From: Carboxylicivirga marina
GTDB taxonomy: Bacteria > Bacteroidota > Bacteroidia > Bacteroidales > Marinilabiliaceae
NCBI RefSeq assembly: GCF_016612505.1
Contig: NZ_JAENRR010000004.1
Span: 109,899-173,898 of the forward strand
Direction of reading: 5' to 3'
DNA length: 64,000 nt
Shown here: piece by piece, positions 16,799-26,073 of the stretch
How positions within the stretch are numbered: position 1 is the first letter of the stretch
Layout: the number at the start of each line of letters is the position of its first letter
Notes under the pieces: generated by a model
What the model was told of the DNA's origin: nothing
Databases searched by the model: none
What the model saw: the letters and a program-made list of their open reading frames with translations, nothing else
Translations under genes and position numbers: made by a program

Positions 16799-19393
16799 AA
16801 CCCCTATTAATAGCACATCGTCGACTTGCTTAAGCTCACCCATCCAATCATAGAAATCGTTGGAGAAATGACGCTCAAAATGAGCCATTGTTTGATTTGG
16901 TTCAGACTCTAAAGCTTCCCTGATACGTTTCGATTGATATTTTCGCCCTTTTGGCCCACCTACCTGATCGGGTAATCCATCAGAGAAAATAAAGAACTGA
17001 TCGCCTTTTTTATATTGAACCACATTGTTTTCAAAGTCTTTTTCCACTTTTCGGGCCAAAGGCTTACCTCCGATTCCCTTTCGTGAACCTTTGTAAACAC
17101 TCAACTCACCATCACTCAGATAGTATAATGGGTTATGTGCGCCAGAAAACTGCAATTCGTTAGATTCTAAATCAATCTTCACCAATGCTAAGTCCATTCC
17201 GTCGCGGCCATTCGAACCCTCCTGATCCTGTCGAAGAGTACGACGTACATCTAAATGCAGTTTATCCAATAATTCGGCGGCTGTTACACTTTCGCTGGCA
17301 TTAACAATGTTATTCATCAGGAAGTAACCAATAAAGGATAGAAGTGCTCCCGGAACACCATGACCTGTACAGTCAACCGCTGCCACGTAGAAATGCCTGC
17401 CTTTTTTGAACATCCAGGGGAAATCACCACTAACCACATCTTTTGGGCGATAAAAGATAAATGATCGCGGAAAGAATTGTTGTAACACTTCTGTATCAGG
17501 TAATATTGCAGTCTGGATACGTTGTGCGTAATTGATACTGTCTGATATCTTCTTATTCTTTTCCTTAATTTCCTGCTCTATCTTTTTGAATTCAGTCATG
17601 TCGTGTGCCACGAATAATACTGATTCCAGATCTTTATCTTCGTTTAACTCAGGAATTGCTTTTATTTCCATGATGAGCGTTTGCTCAGCTGCCTCAACCT
17701 CTATTTCAGAGATTATCTGCTCTTCTTCAGAACGAATCTGCTTTAAAGAATCGAGCATGTAAGCTTTAAAGCGCTCATCGATATCTAATTCAGTCACACG
17801 TTTCTTGACCAAATCCATGGCTGGCACACCAATAAAATCAGCGACCTTAGGATTGACATACACTAACTTACCACCCGTGTTAATACGGATAATCATATCA
17901 GGCGAATTCTCCGACAAAGACTGCATACGACTTTTCATACGTTCCTCTTTCTCGGCCCTTTTTCGCTCAGTAATATCTTGTGTATTAAAGATAATACCCT
18001 TTATCGCAGGGTCGTGCAATAAGTTCTTACCCGTTGTTTCTAAAAAGAGTTTTTCACCACTTTTCTTCAAGTAAGTATATTGTGCAGTTCTTTCACCGCC
18101 AGGTGTAACAAGCAGGTATTGAAACAAGTTATTGATGGTTTTGTATCCACGCGGCGTCATTAGCTCAGGATCCATCCCTGACACCTCATCTTCAGGTCCA
18201 TATCCTAAAATCTGTTTAACCGATGGACTCTCAAAAACTAATTCTTGATTCTCGTTGTAGATAGATATAAACTCCGACGCATTAGTTAATAATGCTTCCA
18301 GACGTTGCTGAGCATGTTCAACCTCTTGAATATGTCCTTCGAGTAGTTTATTAGATTTCTCGAGTTCTTCTTGCGCCTCAATCATTTCAGCAGCATTAAG
18401 CTGTAACTGCTTTTCATTTTCTTTTAGCGTCACAGTCATCTCCTGCGATTCTTGTAAGAGTAATTCAGTGCGTTCGTTAATCTTTAAGTTGTAGAACGTA
18501 CGCCCAATGACACTGCTTAATTCTTCAGCAAACTTAATGATGTGTTTAGGTAAACTCTCCTGTAAATAGCCTATTTCGAATACACCTTGTAATTCTTCCT
18601 CTTGCAAAAGCGGAACAATCAATAAACTCTTGGGTTTTCTATCACCCAAAAGCCCTGAAGTGATATGAAAATAGTCATCAGGAATCTCCGTGCGATATAT
18701 TAGTTGCTTCTCAAAAGCTACATCACCAATTAAACCTTTACCAACCGGAACCACTTGTTTTTCAAATCGCTTTCGGTTATGGGCATATGTGGCAATGTTT
18801 ACTAATTCTTTATCCTGAAGCAGGTAAAGGCTTCCTTGTAATCCACCTGAATATTCGATTATGCCACGTATGACATCATCGGCTAACTGGTTAACCTTAT
18901 TATGACTACGAAGAATATCGGATATCTTTTCTTTGCCTTTTGATATCCAGTTATATGATTCTTCTTTTGTCTTTGTACTTTTAAGATTGGTTCCTAAGTT
19001 ATAGAGTGCTTCAGATAGTTTGCCATCAACCAACTCAATATCATCAAGTTCTCCTCGCCCAATTTGCTCAGCCAGATCTACATTTTTATCAAGCTGCGAT
19101 TTTAACTTATTAATTTCGGCACTCAGCTTTTTCTTTTGTTCGTAATTAAAGTTGATAATGGCTAAAATACATACCGGTATAGAGACAACCAGTAAATCGA
19201 TTCCCCAAACTAATAATGAGCGGTGAATAATGGCAATATTACGTGCTGAGAAATACAAGTCGTTAAAAGACATGAAACCTGCCCACACAAGAAAAAGAAC
19301 AAATAATAATCCCAATGACAGTAAGTACCAATCGCGCTCGGTAAAAACAGACATTGTTAATAATTGCTTTATTTTTTTAGATAATCTAGCCAT
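16790..19393 (-). CDS. Membrane GAF-PAS-PAS SpoIIE-type protein phosphatase
   Basis: The 867-aa product has two N-terminal transmembrane helices (about 22-43 and 62-82), a coiled coil, a GAF domain (about 165-310), a long coiled coil, two PAS domains (about 370-490 and 495-610) and a C-terminal PP2C/SpoIIE serine phosphatase (about 640-867). Metal-binding Asp residues are visible in VVSGDFPW, AAVDCTGHGVPGALLS and FSDGLPDQ. Phosphatases of this family usually dephosphorylate a STAS-domain protein, and one is encoded about 12 kb upstream in the same transcription unit. It is the last gene of the chemosensory operon, 18 bp after the GAF gene. Its GAF shares a PDDYFHITSGLG-type motif with two neighbours. 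Confidence 0.9.
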   Translation of the reverse strand: MARLSKKIKQLLTMSVFTERDWYLLSLGLLFVLFLVWAGFMSFNDLYFSARNIAIIHRSLLVWGIDLLVVSIPVCILAIINFNYEQKKKLSAEINKLKSQLDKNVDLAEQIGRGELDDIELVDGKLSEALYNLGTNLKSTKTKEESYNWISKGKEKISDILRSHNKVNQLADDVIRGIIEYSGGLQGSLYLLQDKELVNIATYAHNRKRFEKQVVPVGKGLIGDVAFEKQLIYRTEIPDDYFHITSGLLGDRKPKSLLIVPLLQEEELQGVFEIGYLQESLPKHIIKFAEELSSVIGRTFYNLKINERTELLLQESQEMTVTLKENEKQLQLNAAEMIEAQEELEKSNKLLEGHIQEVEHAQQRLEALLTNASEFISIYNENQELVFESPSVKQILGYGPEDEVSGMDPELMTPRGYKTINNLFQYLLVTPGGERTAQYTYLKKSGEKLFLETTGKNLLHDPAIKGIIFNTQDITERKRAEKEERMKSRMQSLSENSPDMIIRINTGGKLVYVNPKVADFIGVPAMDLVKKRVTELDIDERFKAYMLDSLKQIRSEEEQIISEIEVEAAEQTLIMEIKAIPELNEDKDLESVLFVAHDMTEFKKIEQEIKEKNKKISDSINYAQRIQTAILPDTEVLQQFFPRSFIFYRPKDVVSGDFPWMFKKGRHFYVAAVDCTGHGVPGALLSFIGYFLMNNIVNASESVTAAELLDKLHLDVRRTLRQDQEGSNGRDGMDLALVKIDLESNELQFSGAHNPLYYLSDGELSVYKGSRKGIGGKPLARKVEKDFENNVVQYKKGDQFFIFSDGLPDQVGGPKGRKYQSKRIREALESEPNQTMAHFERHFSNDFYDWMGELKQVDDVLLIGVEL

Positions 19394-19411
19394 ATCTTTT
19401 TTTCTCAGTAA

Positions 19412-20143
19412 TTATTGCTGCCCATCTAACTTGTTCCAAACATCGACCAAATCAAGCTTTTTAAAGCTAGCTATTTCAAAAATCATCACTTTACTACCAT
19501 CAATTACCGGCAAAATGTAAAGTATCAAAGGTTTTGTACTACCAGAGCCCGAACCAACTTCAATGTAATCGTGAGGTATATCTTCTATCTCCATGGCTTT
19601 TTTATCTGCCAAAGCCTGTGCATGTAGTCCTTCTGTTGTATTTATCGCCGGCATTTGAATATCCTCATCAACTCCATAGGTTTTAACCGGTACACATTGC
19701 TCATCATTATTCGAACAATAACCAACTAAGGCCATTACTTCGTAACGCGAAGTAATAAGATTAGCAATCTCAACAACAGACTGCTCATTAACCTCACCAA
19801 GGTGTTTATTTATAGATTCGATGAAGAGATCGCTATTACCATACTTATCTTCGTCAGTTTCGTTAATATTTGCGTGCTCAACTTCCTCTAATCTACTTCT
19901 TAAGCATGTGATTTCACTTTGACGACGAATGCATTCTTTATCCATTTTTGAATTGTCGGCGCCATGCATGCAAGTTTCTATAAAATTAAGGATAAAGTAA
20001 ATAATGTATAGAACTACCAGAAATGATAAAACCTCAAACACAATAAATGTGGTAGGCATCTCATCAGGTGTAAACGCATATTTTACTAATGCAAACAGAA
20101 AAAATAATGCTCCGAGCAAGAAAATATGTTTATTCTTCTTCAT
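19412..20143 (-). CDS. Membrane-anchored GAF-domain protein
   Basis: The 243-aa product has two N-terminal transmembrane helices (about 7-24 and 33-56), a short coiled segment and a C-terminal GAF-like domain. The sequence IEDIPHDYIEVGSGSGSTKP corresponds to the GAF motif of its two neighbours (IPDDYFHITSGLG and VPNDYLNITSGLG), so the three sensors are related. There is no output domain, and the protein may act as a sensory subunit for the SpoIIE-type phosphatase 18 bp downstream. The motif match is read by eye. Confidence 0.7.
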   Translation of the reverse strand: MKKNKHIFLLGALFFLFALVKYAFTPDEMPTTFIVFEVLSFLVVLYIIYFILNFIETCMHGADNSKMDKECIRRQSEITCLRSRLEEVEHANINETDEDKYGNSDLFIESINKHLGEVNEQSVVEIANLITSRYEVMALVGYCSNNDEQCVPVKTYGVDEDIQMPAINTTEGLHAQALADKKAMEIEDIPHDYIEVGSGSGSTKPLILYILPVIDGSKVMIFEIASFKKLDLVDVWNKLDGQQ

Positions 20144-20186
20144 GTGTTTAATTTTTCATCAACCTAATTCAACTTTCTGCCTGTCA

Positions 20187-20759
20187 TTAAATAGCCAATT
20201 TATTTAGATAATTGGTAATTTCTTCAGGCGACAATACTTTATCGGGCTTAATTAATCGTGCAACACTTTTGGGCATTGTGTCCATTTCGCAGGTTTTTGG
20301 ATCCTGGATAATGGTAATTCCTTTTTTGTCAGCAATATCTTTCATCCCTTTGGCACCATCTTTATTGGCACCAGTTAACACGATTCCAATCAACTTATTA
20401 CGGTAAACATATGCGGCCGAAGTTAGTGTATGATCAATCGATGGACGACTATGATTTAATGGCTCTTCAGTTGACAGAGAAAATGTACCATCATACTCGA
20501 CGAACAAGTGATAATTGGAAGGGGCCAGATATACTTTTCCACCAACTATCGCTTCCTTATCGTTGGGTTCAATCACCTCAAGGTTAGATTTTAACCGAAT
20601 ACTCTCAACCAAACCCGAGCGCACGTGCTTAAGACGATGCAGGCATATAATAACCGGCAACGGAAAATCACTCCTTAGTTGTGACAACAACTTAGATACA
20701 ACCGAAAAGCTTCCGGCTGATCCCCCAATCACAACGGCTTTATACTTTGGTCTAATCAT
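20187..20759 (-). CDS. cheB: CheB-type methylesterase without receiver domain
   Basis: A 190-aa protein consisting of the CheB catalytic domain only. The nucleophile region is VIGGSAGSFSVV, the catalytic His is in CLHRLKH, and the catalytic Asp is in LTGANKDGAKG. It removes methyl groups (or deamidates Gln) on chemoreceptors. It lacks the N-terminal receiver that lets CheA control the canonical CheB encoded at 24.4 kb, so its activity cannot be regulated the same way. It overlaps the upstream cheR by 4 bp (ATGA), indicating translational coupling with that divergent CheR. Confidence 0.9.
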   Translation of the reverse strand: MIRPKYKAVVIGGSAGSFSVVSKLLSQLRSDFPLPVIICLHRLKHVRSGLVESIRLKSNLEVIEPNDKEAIVGGKVYLAPSNYHLFVEYDGTFSLSTEEPLNHSRPSIDHTLTSAAYVYRNKLIGIVLTGANKDGAKGMKDIADKKGITIIQDPKTCEMDTMPKSVARLIKPDKVLSPEEITNYLNKLAI

Positions 20760-21580
20760 TCGTCTCTTAAAAAGCTAAATTTACTGTATATCTTTTCTTT
20801 ACTATCAATACATTCAAATCGGTCATTATAAGGCGAAGCCAGCAATTCTTTAACCCCTAGGCAAAGCAATCCGCCATTCTTTAACGATTGATCGAGTGCC
20901 AGTTTTACAGTTGTATGGTAATCCTTTGAATAATATAACAACGCATTACGCATAATTATAATGTCACTTTTAGCGGCAGGAACCTTCTCTATTCCTCCTT
21001 GTATAAACGTTATATTATTGTATTGCTCGATTTTAAATGCGAATCCATTAACTGTATCACTGAAATAATTATCTAAACTGCCAATACCTTCAAAGCGTTT
21101 ATAATTATAAGCATTAACATCCATTTTTCGAGACAATAAAACACCGCTTTGAATCATTTTAAGACCAGCGGCCGAACTATGGTTTACCGTTATCTTAACC
21201 TGATTAGTAAGTTTTAATTCATCGATTAGAATTATCAAACTGTACAACTCTTCACCCGATGCACCATCTGGCAGCCAAATATTAATTGAACGATCGCTAT
21301 ACTTTTCGAGAAACATTTTACGTAAATGTCGCCAGAAGCCAGCATCTCTAAACAACTCGGTTGTGTTTACCGAAAAGAAGTGAATAAACTGGTCGGCAAA
21401 AATTTTATCGTTTAATTGCTCAAGTAACTGTTCAACTTTGCGAATGCCGTTGGCCTCAACAAACTGCGATAAGCGACGTTTGAAAAACGAATGTGTCATC
21501 TCATCAAATGGTAAGCCTAACTTCTTTCTTAGTTCCTCTGATAATAACTTTAGTTCACTTATTTTAAAACCAATTGCCAT
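20756..21580 (-). CDS. Divergent CheR-like methyltransferase, possibly degenerate
   Basis: A 274-aa CheR homologue with the TTELFRD segment, but several cofactor-site features differ from the two other CheR copies. The GCSSGEEPY motif reads PDGASGEELYSL, the SAM-binding Asp in the ATDIS motif is missing (ITVNHSS), and FDVIFCRNVLIYF reads SDIIIMRNALLYYS. It may be inactive or may bind without catalysing methyl transfer. I start at the ATG at 21580, one base after the preceding stop; an in-frame ATG at 21607 would overlap the upstream cheR. It is translationally coupled to the receiver-less CheB. Confidence 0.8.
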   Translation of the reverse strand: MAIGFKISELKLLSEELRKKLGLPFDEMTHSFFKRRLSQFVEANGIRKVEQLLEQLNDKIFADQFIHFFSVNTTELFRDAGFWRHLRKMFLEKYSDRSINIWLPDGASGEELYSLIILIDELKLTNQVKITVNHSSAAGLKMIQSGVLLSRKMDVNAYNYKRFEGIGSLDNYFSDTVNGFAFKIEQYNNITFIQGGIEKVPAAKSDIIIMRNALLYYSKDYHTTVKLALDQSLKNGGLLCLGVKELLASPYNDRFECIDSKEKIYSKFSFLRDE

Positions 21581-21581
21581 A

Positions 21582-22424
21582 TTACTGATATTTAAAGTGA
21601 AACGCATTGGTTTTGGTATAAAGCGGTCCGTTTTTCAAAAACTTAGTTTTATAAAATCCGGTTAAGCTTTCATGGTTTCCAAGAATCATACTTCCTTTCG
21701 GATAAAGTTGATTATGGAACATTTGATATATTTTAGACTGCAGTGAAGCATTAAAATAAATGAGCACATTACGACAAAAAATCACATCAAACTTATTGTA
21801 GAAAGGTACTTTTTCCTGCACTAGATCATGTTGACGTACATCAACTTTCTTTCTCAGGAATTCCTTGACATTAATGCGATCATTCTCTTCATCAATATCA
21901 AAATATTTACTGAAATCAATTTGACTGATGCCATTGATTGGCGTCTTTTTCAACACTTTCTCAAATTCAGCAATCTGATTTTTATTGAACTCATATCTGT
22001 AGCTACCTTTTTTACACGATCTCACCATACCCGCACTAATGTCTGTGGCATAAATTCGTGCTTTATCAAGTAAACCCAGTTCATTAAGGATTATCAGGTT
22101 GGAATATACCTCCATGCCCGAACTACATCCGGCATGCCATATATTAAATGTCTTCTTCCCTTTTAAGGTTGGCAACAGCTTTTCGTAAAAAACAGGCCAT
22201 AATTCAGGATCACGAAATAGCTCTGTGGTATTTACTGTTATATCTTCAACCAAGCGCTCTACAAAGCCCTTGTCACACTGCGTCTTCTTTAACAGATCAT
22301 CAAGCGTTAAGTCATTATCAGCTATAACCTTTTGCAATCGCCGCTTAATCGAATTATCGGAGTAATCGCTAAAGTCATAAGGTGTATTGTCTTTTAATAC
22401 TTGTAGATATTGCTTAAAATCCAT
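21582..22424 (-). CDS. cheR: CheR methyltransferase, second copy
   Basis: A 280-aa chemoreceptor glutamate methyltransferase homologue. VNTTELFRDPELW, HAGCSSGMEVYSN, IYATDISAGMV and FDVIFCRNVLIYFN are visible. The SAM-binding Asp is kept, but GEE in the GCSSGEEPY motif is replaced by GME, so it is less canonical than the copy at 27.0-27.9 kb. It lies between the GAF/PAS protein (19 bp) and the divergent CheR (1 bp). Confidence 0.88.
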   Translation of the reverse strand: MDFKQYLQVLKDNTPYDFSDYSDNSIKRRLQKVIADNDLTLDDLLKKTQCDKGFVERLVEDITVNTTELFRDPELWPVFYEKLLPTLKGKKTFNIWHAGCSSGMEVYSNLIILNELGLLDKARIYATDISAGMVRSCKKGSYRYEFNKNQIAEFEKVLKKTPINGISQIDFSKYFDIDEENDRINVKEFLRKKVDVRQHDLVQEKVPFYNKFDVIFCRNVLIYFNASLQSKIYQMFHNQLYPKGSMILGNHESLTGFYKTKFLKNGPLYTKTNAFHFKYQ

Positions 22425-22443
22425 TCTTGACTACTTATCAAAT

Positions 22444-24321
22444 CTAAAACAATTCAACTTCAACTTGCTGAATAAATGCGGTGTATGAATGGTCTTCGCC
22501 AACCTGAGCTGCAGATAACAGGAATAGTACAGGCTCTTCACTACCCACCTTGTTCTTAATTGGTGCCTCGCGACGCTCACCTACAATTTTTTCTTTATCA
22601 GCAGATACAAATGCCGATAAGAATTCGTCATTAGCAACGCTGGTTTCAGCAAACAACATGGAAACATTCTGACCAAGTACTTCACTTCTATCATAGCCCC
22701 ATAACTTCTCAGCTGCAGCATTAAAGAATTCGACAATACCATCTTTATTGGTGGTCAATATCGCATCTAGTGCTCCTTCTAACGTTTTCTCATTTCGGAT
22801 TTTAACAGCCTCAACCTCTTTAAACTGTTCGGTGACTTCCTTTTTAGCTTCTTCAAGCATCACTCCTAGCTCATCCTTACTGTGTTTTAGTTCCTCTTCC
22901 ATTTTCACCTGCTCGGTGATGTCGTTTTCAAGGCTCAGTATTTTAATGATTTCACCTTCGTGATCGATAACAGGAGTATAGGTTGTTAACAAGTATATTT
23001 CATCGCCCATTTTTGTACGACGACGTACCCGTCCTTTAAAGTTATGGCCATTTCTTAAATCAGTTAAGATTTGATCAAGTTCGGCTACATCATCTTTAAA
23101 GAAGAATATTTTAATATTTTGTCCATCTATCTCTTCCGGATTATAGCGGAAGGTTCTTAGGAAATTTTGGTTAACATTAATAAGTGTACCATCAGTTTCA
23201 AACTCTGAACTGATTGCTGCATGGTCAATGGCCTCAAGAATACCTTTCATCTCAACCTCACGACGATCGCTTTCCTCTTGAGTTGCCTGCATTTCTTCCA
23301 GGTTCTGACGCAACTCTTCCTCTTGCTGCAACATACGCTCAGCCTGATTTTGAGTTTCTTTCAGTAACTTGGTGGTACGTATTGTATTCTGCACCGATGA
23401 AATGGTTAAGGCAATACTTTCAGCAATCTTTTCTACAAATTCCACCTCAAACTCAGGGAAATATTTGAAAGAGGCCATCTCAAGCACCCCATATATTTCA
23501 TCATTGGTTTTAAGCGGAACTATTAATATAGAACGTGGATTGGCTTCGCCCAAGCCCGATGTAATATTCAGATAATCATTAGGAACATCCGTTAAATGAA
23601 TTGTCTCCTTTTCTAAAGCACAGCGGCCAATTAGTCCTTCTTCCCAATTAATGCGTTCATCGGCAAACTTCTTACGATCGTAAGCCACACAAGCTGTTAA
23701 TTCAAAATACTTATCCTTATTGTTGATGGTATTAAGCAAATAAAAGCCTGCCTGATTGATTTTCATATAATCCACCAGATATCTGATGATATTATAACTT
23801 AAATCTTCAATATTATCATTCTCTTTACGAAGCAATTCACCGAAATGTGCCAAACCTTGCGTTACCCAGGTTCGTTGATCTTCTTCAATACGACGTTGCT
23901 CAACGTCTTTTTTACTTTGGATTAAGTAATCACGCAAACGTAATAAGGATTGTGATAGTTTATCCTTACGTTCGTTGAGTTGCAGGTCTGAATCAAATTT
24001 ATCCTGACGCAGGTTTTCAACAAACTCATGCACATGTTCACTTTTAGCTGCTTCCTGCTTGATGTGCTTACGTTGCTTACGAATAAAAACAGAAAAATTA
24101 CCCGCAATCATATATCCGGCAAATGCGGTTATAAATGGTAAAAATGTGATAAACCATAAACCAGGAAAAAACCTGTAAAGGTTATAAAATGTAACCGGTT
24201 GGTTAACATGCTCAAAAATACTGGTGCTCGAAATGATAGTTAGTATGTATATAATCACACCAAGCATAAAACCACGTAAAGTATATCTGCTTCTGATATT
24301 CTTAATATTGACCTTTGCCAT
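22444..24321 (-). CDS. Membrane GAF-PAS-PAS sensor without output domain
   Basis: A 625-aa protein with two transmembrane helices (about 15-33 and 50-75), a coiled coil, a GAF domain (about 140-310, motif TDVPNDYLNITSGLGEANP), a second coiled coil, a PAS with PAC (about 355-475) and a C-terminal PAS (about 515-620). No kinase, cyclase or phosphatase domain follows, and it ends shortly after the second PAS. Its N-terminal half is organised like the SpoIIE-type protein at 16.8 kb. It may pass signals by contact with Che or phosphatase components. Domain borders are by eye. Confidence 0.8.
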   Translation of the reverse strand: MAKVNIKNIRSRYTLRGFMLGVIIYILTIISSTSIFEHVNQPVTFYNLYRFFPGLWFITFLPFITAFAGYMIAGNFSVFIRKQRKHIKQEAAKSEHVHEFVENLRQDKFDSDLQLNERKDKLSQSLLRLRDYLIQSKKDVEQRRIEEDQRTWVTQGLAHFGELLRKENDNIEDLSYNIIRYLVDYMKINQAGFYLLNTINNKDKYFELTACVAYDRKKFADERINWEEGLIGRCALEKETIHLTDVPNDYLNITSGLGEANPRSILIVPLKTNDEIYGVLEMASFKYFPEFEVEFVEKIAESIALTISSVQNTIRTTKLLKETQNQAERMLQQEEELRQNLEEMQATQEESDRREVEMKGILEAIDHAAISSEFETDGTLINVNQNFLRTFRYNPEEIDGQNIKIFFFKDDVAELDQILTDLRNGHNFKGRVRRRTKMGDEIYLLTTYTPVIDHEGEIIKILSLENDITEQVKMEEELKHSKDELGVMLEEAKKEVTEQFKEVEAVKIRNEKTLEGALDAILTTNKDGIVEFFNAAAEKLWGYDRSEVLGQNVSMLFAETSVANDEFLSAFVSADKEKIVGERREAPIKNKVGSEEPVLFLLSAAQVGEDHSYTAFIQQVEVELF

Positions 24322-24368
24322 ATGTTAAATTCTTAAATAGACGAACGATAAAAATAGTAAATATTGCT

Positions 24369-25448
24369 TTATCCCAAGCGCGATATTAAATAACTGCCCA
24401 TTTTATCAAGTGCCATCACTTTATCGGCAGCACCTAATTTGATGGCTTCTTTTGGCATTCCGAAAACCACCGAGGAGGCTTCATCTTGTGCTACTGTATG
24501 AGCGCCAGATTCTTTTAGCTCCAGTAAACCCTTTGCGCCATCGTTACCCATGCCTGTTAACAGAAAGCCTGTGGCATTGTTTCCGGCGTAACGAGCTGCT
24601 GAGCGAAATAATACATCTACTGATGGGCGATGGCGATTGACCAAGGGGCCTTCTTTGACTTCAACCATGTATTCTTTCCCTACTCGCTTTAAAAGCATGT
24701 GTTTGCTACCAGGTGCAATCAATACGCGTCCCTGATAAAGTTTATCACCATTTTCGGCTTCTTTGACTTCCAAGCCACAAATATTGTTGAGACTATTCGC
24801 GAAAGATTTGGTGAACCCCTCTGGCATGTGCTGTACTATAGCAATGCCTGGCACTTTATTTGGCAGGCTCTTTAGGAAATTTCGAATTGCTTCTGTTCCA
24901 CCCGTGGATGCACCTAGCACCACCACTTTTTCGGTGTCAATAATCTGCTTAAAGCTTGATGCTTTATTCAGGATTACATCGGCCGAATACTTTGGCTTAA
25001 CAGAAGTAGTGGCTACTGGAGTAGCTATTTTGCGACGCTTAAGCTTTACTTGAGCAGCTGCTTTAACTGCATCGCATAGCATGATTTTTGACTCGTTAAT
25101 AAATTGAGCGGCATTCATAGCCGGCTTACCAATTATTTCGCTGGCACCATATTCAAGCGCTTTCATAGCAACTTCGGTACCTTCTGTTGTTAAACTCGAA
25201 ATAACCACCACAGGAATTGGGTGCTGCGACATAATCTTACGTAAGAATGTAAGACCATCCATACGTGGCATTTCAATATCCAGCGTAATAACGTCTGGAA
25301 TTTCTTTCATGATTTTTTTTACCGCAATAATGGGATCGGCAGCCGTTCCCATTACTTCAATGCCCGGATCAGATTCAAGGATGGAGGACAAGCTCTGCCT
25401 GACAACCGCAGAATCATCAACAACTAATACTCGAATCTTTTTCTTCAT
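24369..25448 (-). CDS. cheB: Chemotaxis response regulator protein-glutamate methylesterase
   Basis: A 359-aa canonical CheB: an N-terminal receiver ([10 protein letters not shown], phospho-acceptor D57 in [13 protein letters not shown]) joined to a C-terminal methylesterase with nucleophile motif [10 protein letters not shown], catalytic His in [12 protein letters not shown] and Asp in [12 protein letters not shown]. It demethylates receptors and is activated by phosphorylation from CheA. A second, receiver-less CheB is encoded further downstream. Confidence 0.95.
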   Translation of the reverse strand: MKKKIRVLVVDDSAVVRQSLSSILESDPGIEVMGTAADPIIAVKKIMKEIPDVITLDIEMPRMDGLTFLRKIMSQHPIPVVVISSLTTEGTEVAMKALEYGASEIIGKPAMNAAQFINESKIMLCDAVKAAAQVKLKRRKIATPVATTSVKPKYSADVILNKASSFKQIIDTEKVVVLGASTGGTEAIRNFLKSLPNKVPGIAIVQHMPEGFTKSFANSLNNICGLEVKEAENGDKLYQGRVLIAPGSKHMLLKRVGKEYMVEVKEGPLVNRHRPSVDVLFRSAARYAGNNATGFLLTGMGNDGAKGLLELKESGAHTVAQDEASSVVFGMPKEAIKLGAADKVMALDKMGSYLISRLG

Positions 25449-25466
25449 GCGTTAAAAATTAATTCA

Positions 25467-25556
25467 TTAAAAGAAATCCAATCTCTTATCACTAAATAAG
25501 GTATCATCCCTTTTTACATCCTTCATTGCGCCTTGCAATAAAGCCTGTTTCATCAT
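25467..25556 (-). CDS. Possible 29-aa small protein between cheD and cheB
   Basis: The 137-bp gap between cheD and cheB is unusually wide for this tightly packed operon. It contains a short frame that begins with two ATG codons and encodes 29 residues ending KRLDFF, stopping 18 bp before cheB. No family is recognised and no strong Shine-Dalgarno is present, so it may be spurious. Confidence 0.25.
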   Translation of the reverse strand: MMKQALLQGAMKDVKRDDTLFSDKRLDFF

Positions 25557-25585
25557 AATCGGTAGTTGTACCTTTCAATACTGGT

Positions 25586-26062
25586 TTAATATACTTTTTT
25601 TTCAAGAAACTTATGGCGTACTTCCCCAGTATCATTGAAAAAAATAATTTTTCTTCCCCGTTTTCCTCCTGTGCTTGATGCGACAATTGGAATTTTTTTC
25701 TCTTCAAGCATCAAACGTGCGACCCGGATATTTCGTTCGCCAATCATATTGGAGTTCCCGGTAGCTGACTCAAGCAGCTCACCTCCTCCGAATATTTTAG
25801 CTTGTATATCTTTAATATCGCTACCCAAATACAGCATTTTTTCAACTAATTTGTCAATCGCGATATTGCCATATTTTGGTGATGCTAAATCATTACCATT
25901 CCAGTTGGGAAGCATGTAGTGGTTCATCCCACCAATCTTAAGCTTCTTATCCCACAAGCAAATGGCAACGCAACTACCAAGTATGGTTTTAATGACATAC
26001 GGATCTTTGCCTACAAACAATGAAGAGGGGTATAGAAAATGTTGTAAATATCTATTTTCCAT
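25586..26062 (-). CDS. cheD: Chemoreceptor glutamine deamidase CheD
   Basis: A 158-aa CheD. The conserved nucleophile Cys is C31 in ILGSCVAICLWD and the catalytic His is H48 in GGMNHYMLP. CheD deamidates receptor glutamines and in some bacteria couples to CheC or CheY. No CheC is seen here. The gene sits 11 bp downstream of the histidine-kinase-like gene. The C-terminus (KRGRKIIFFNDTGEV) is the usual family end. Confidence 0.93.
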   Translation of the reverse strand: MENRYLQHFLYPSSLFVGKDPYVIKTILGSCVAICLWDKKLKIGGMNHYMLPNWNGNDLASPKYGNIAIDKLVEKMLYLGSDIKDIQAKIFGGGELLESATGNSNMIGERNIRVARLMLEEKKIPIVASSTGGKRGRKIIFFNDTGEVRHKFLEKKVY

Positions 26063-26073
26063 CTATCATTGTC

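Noticed and set aside
25504..25707. 67-aa ORF overlapping the 3' end of cheD
   Set aside because: It overlaps the intact cheD in another frame, and most of its length is a shadow of cheD.
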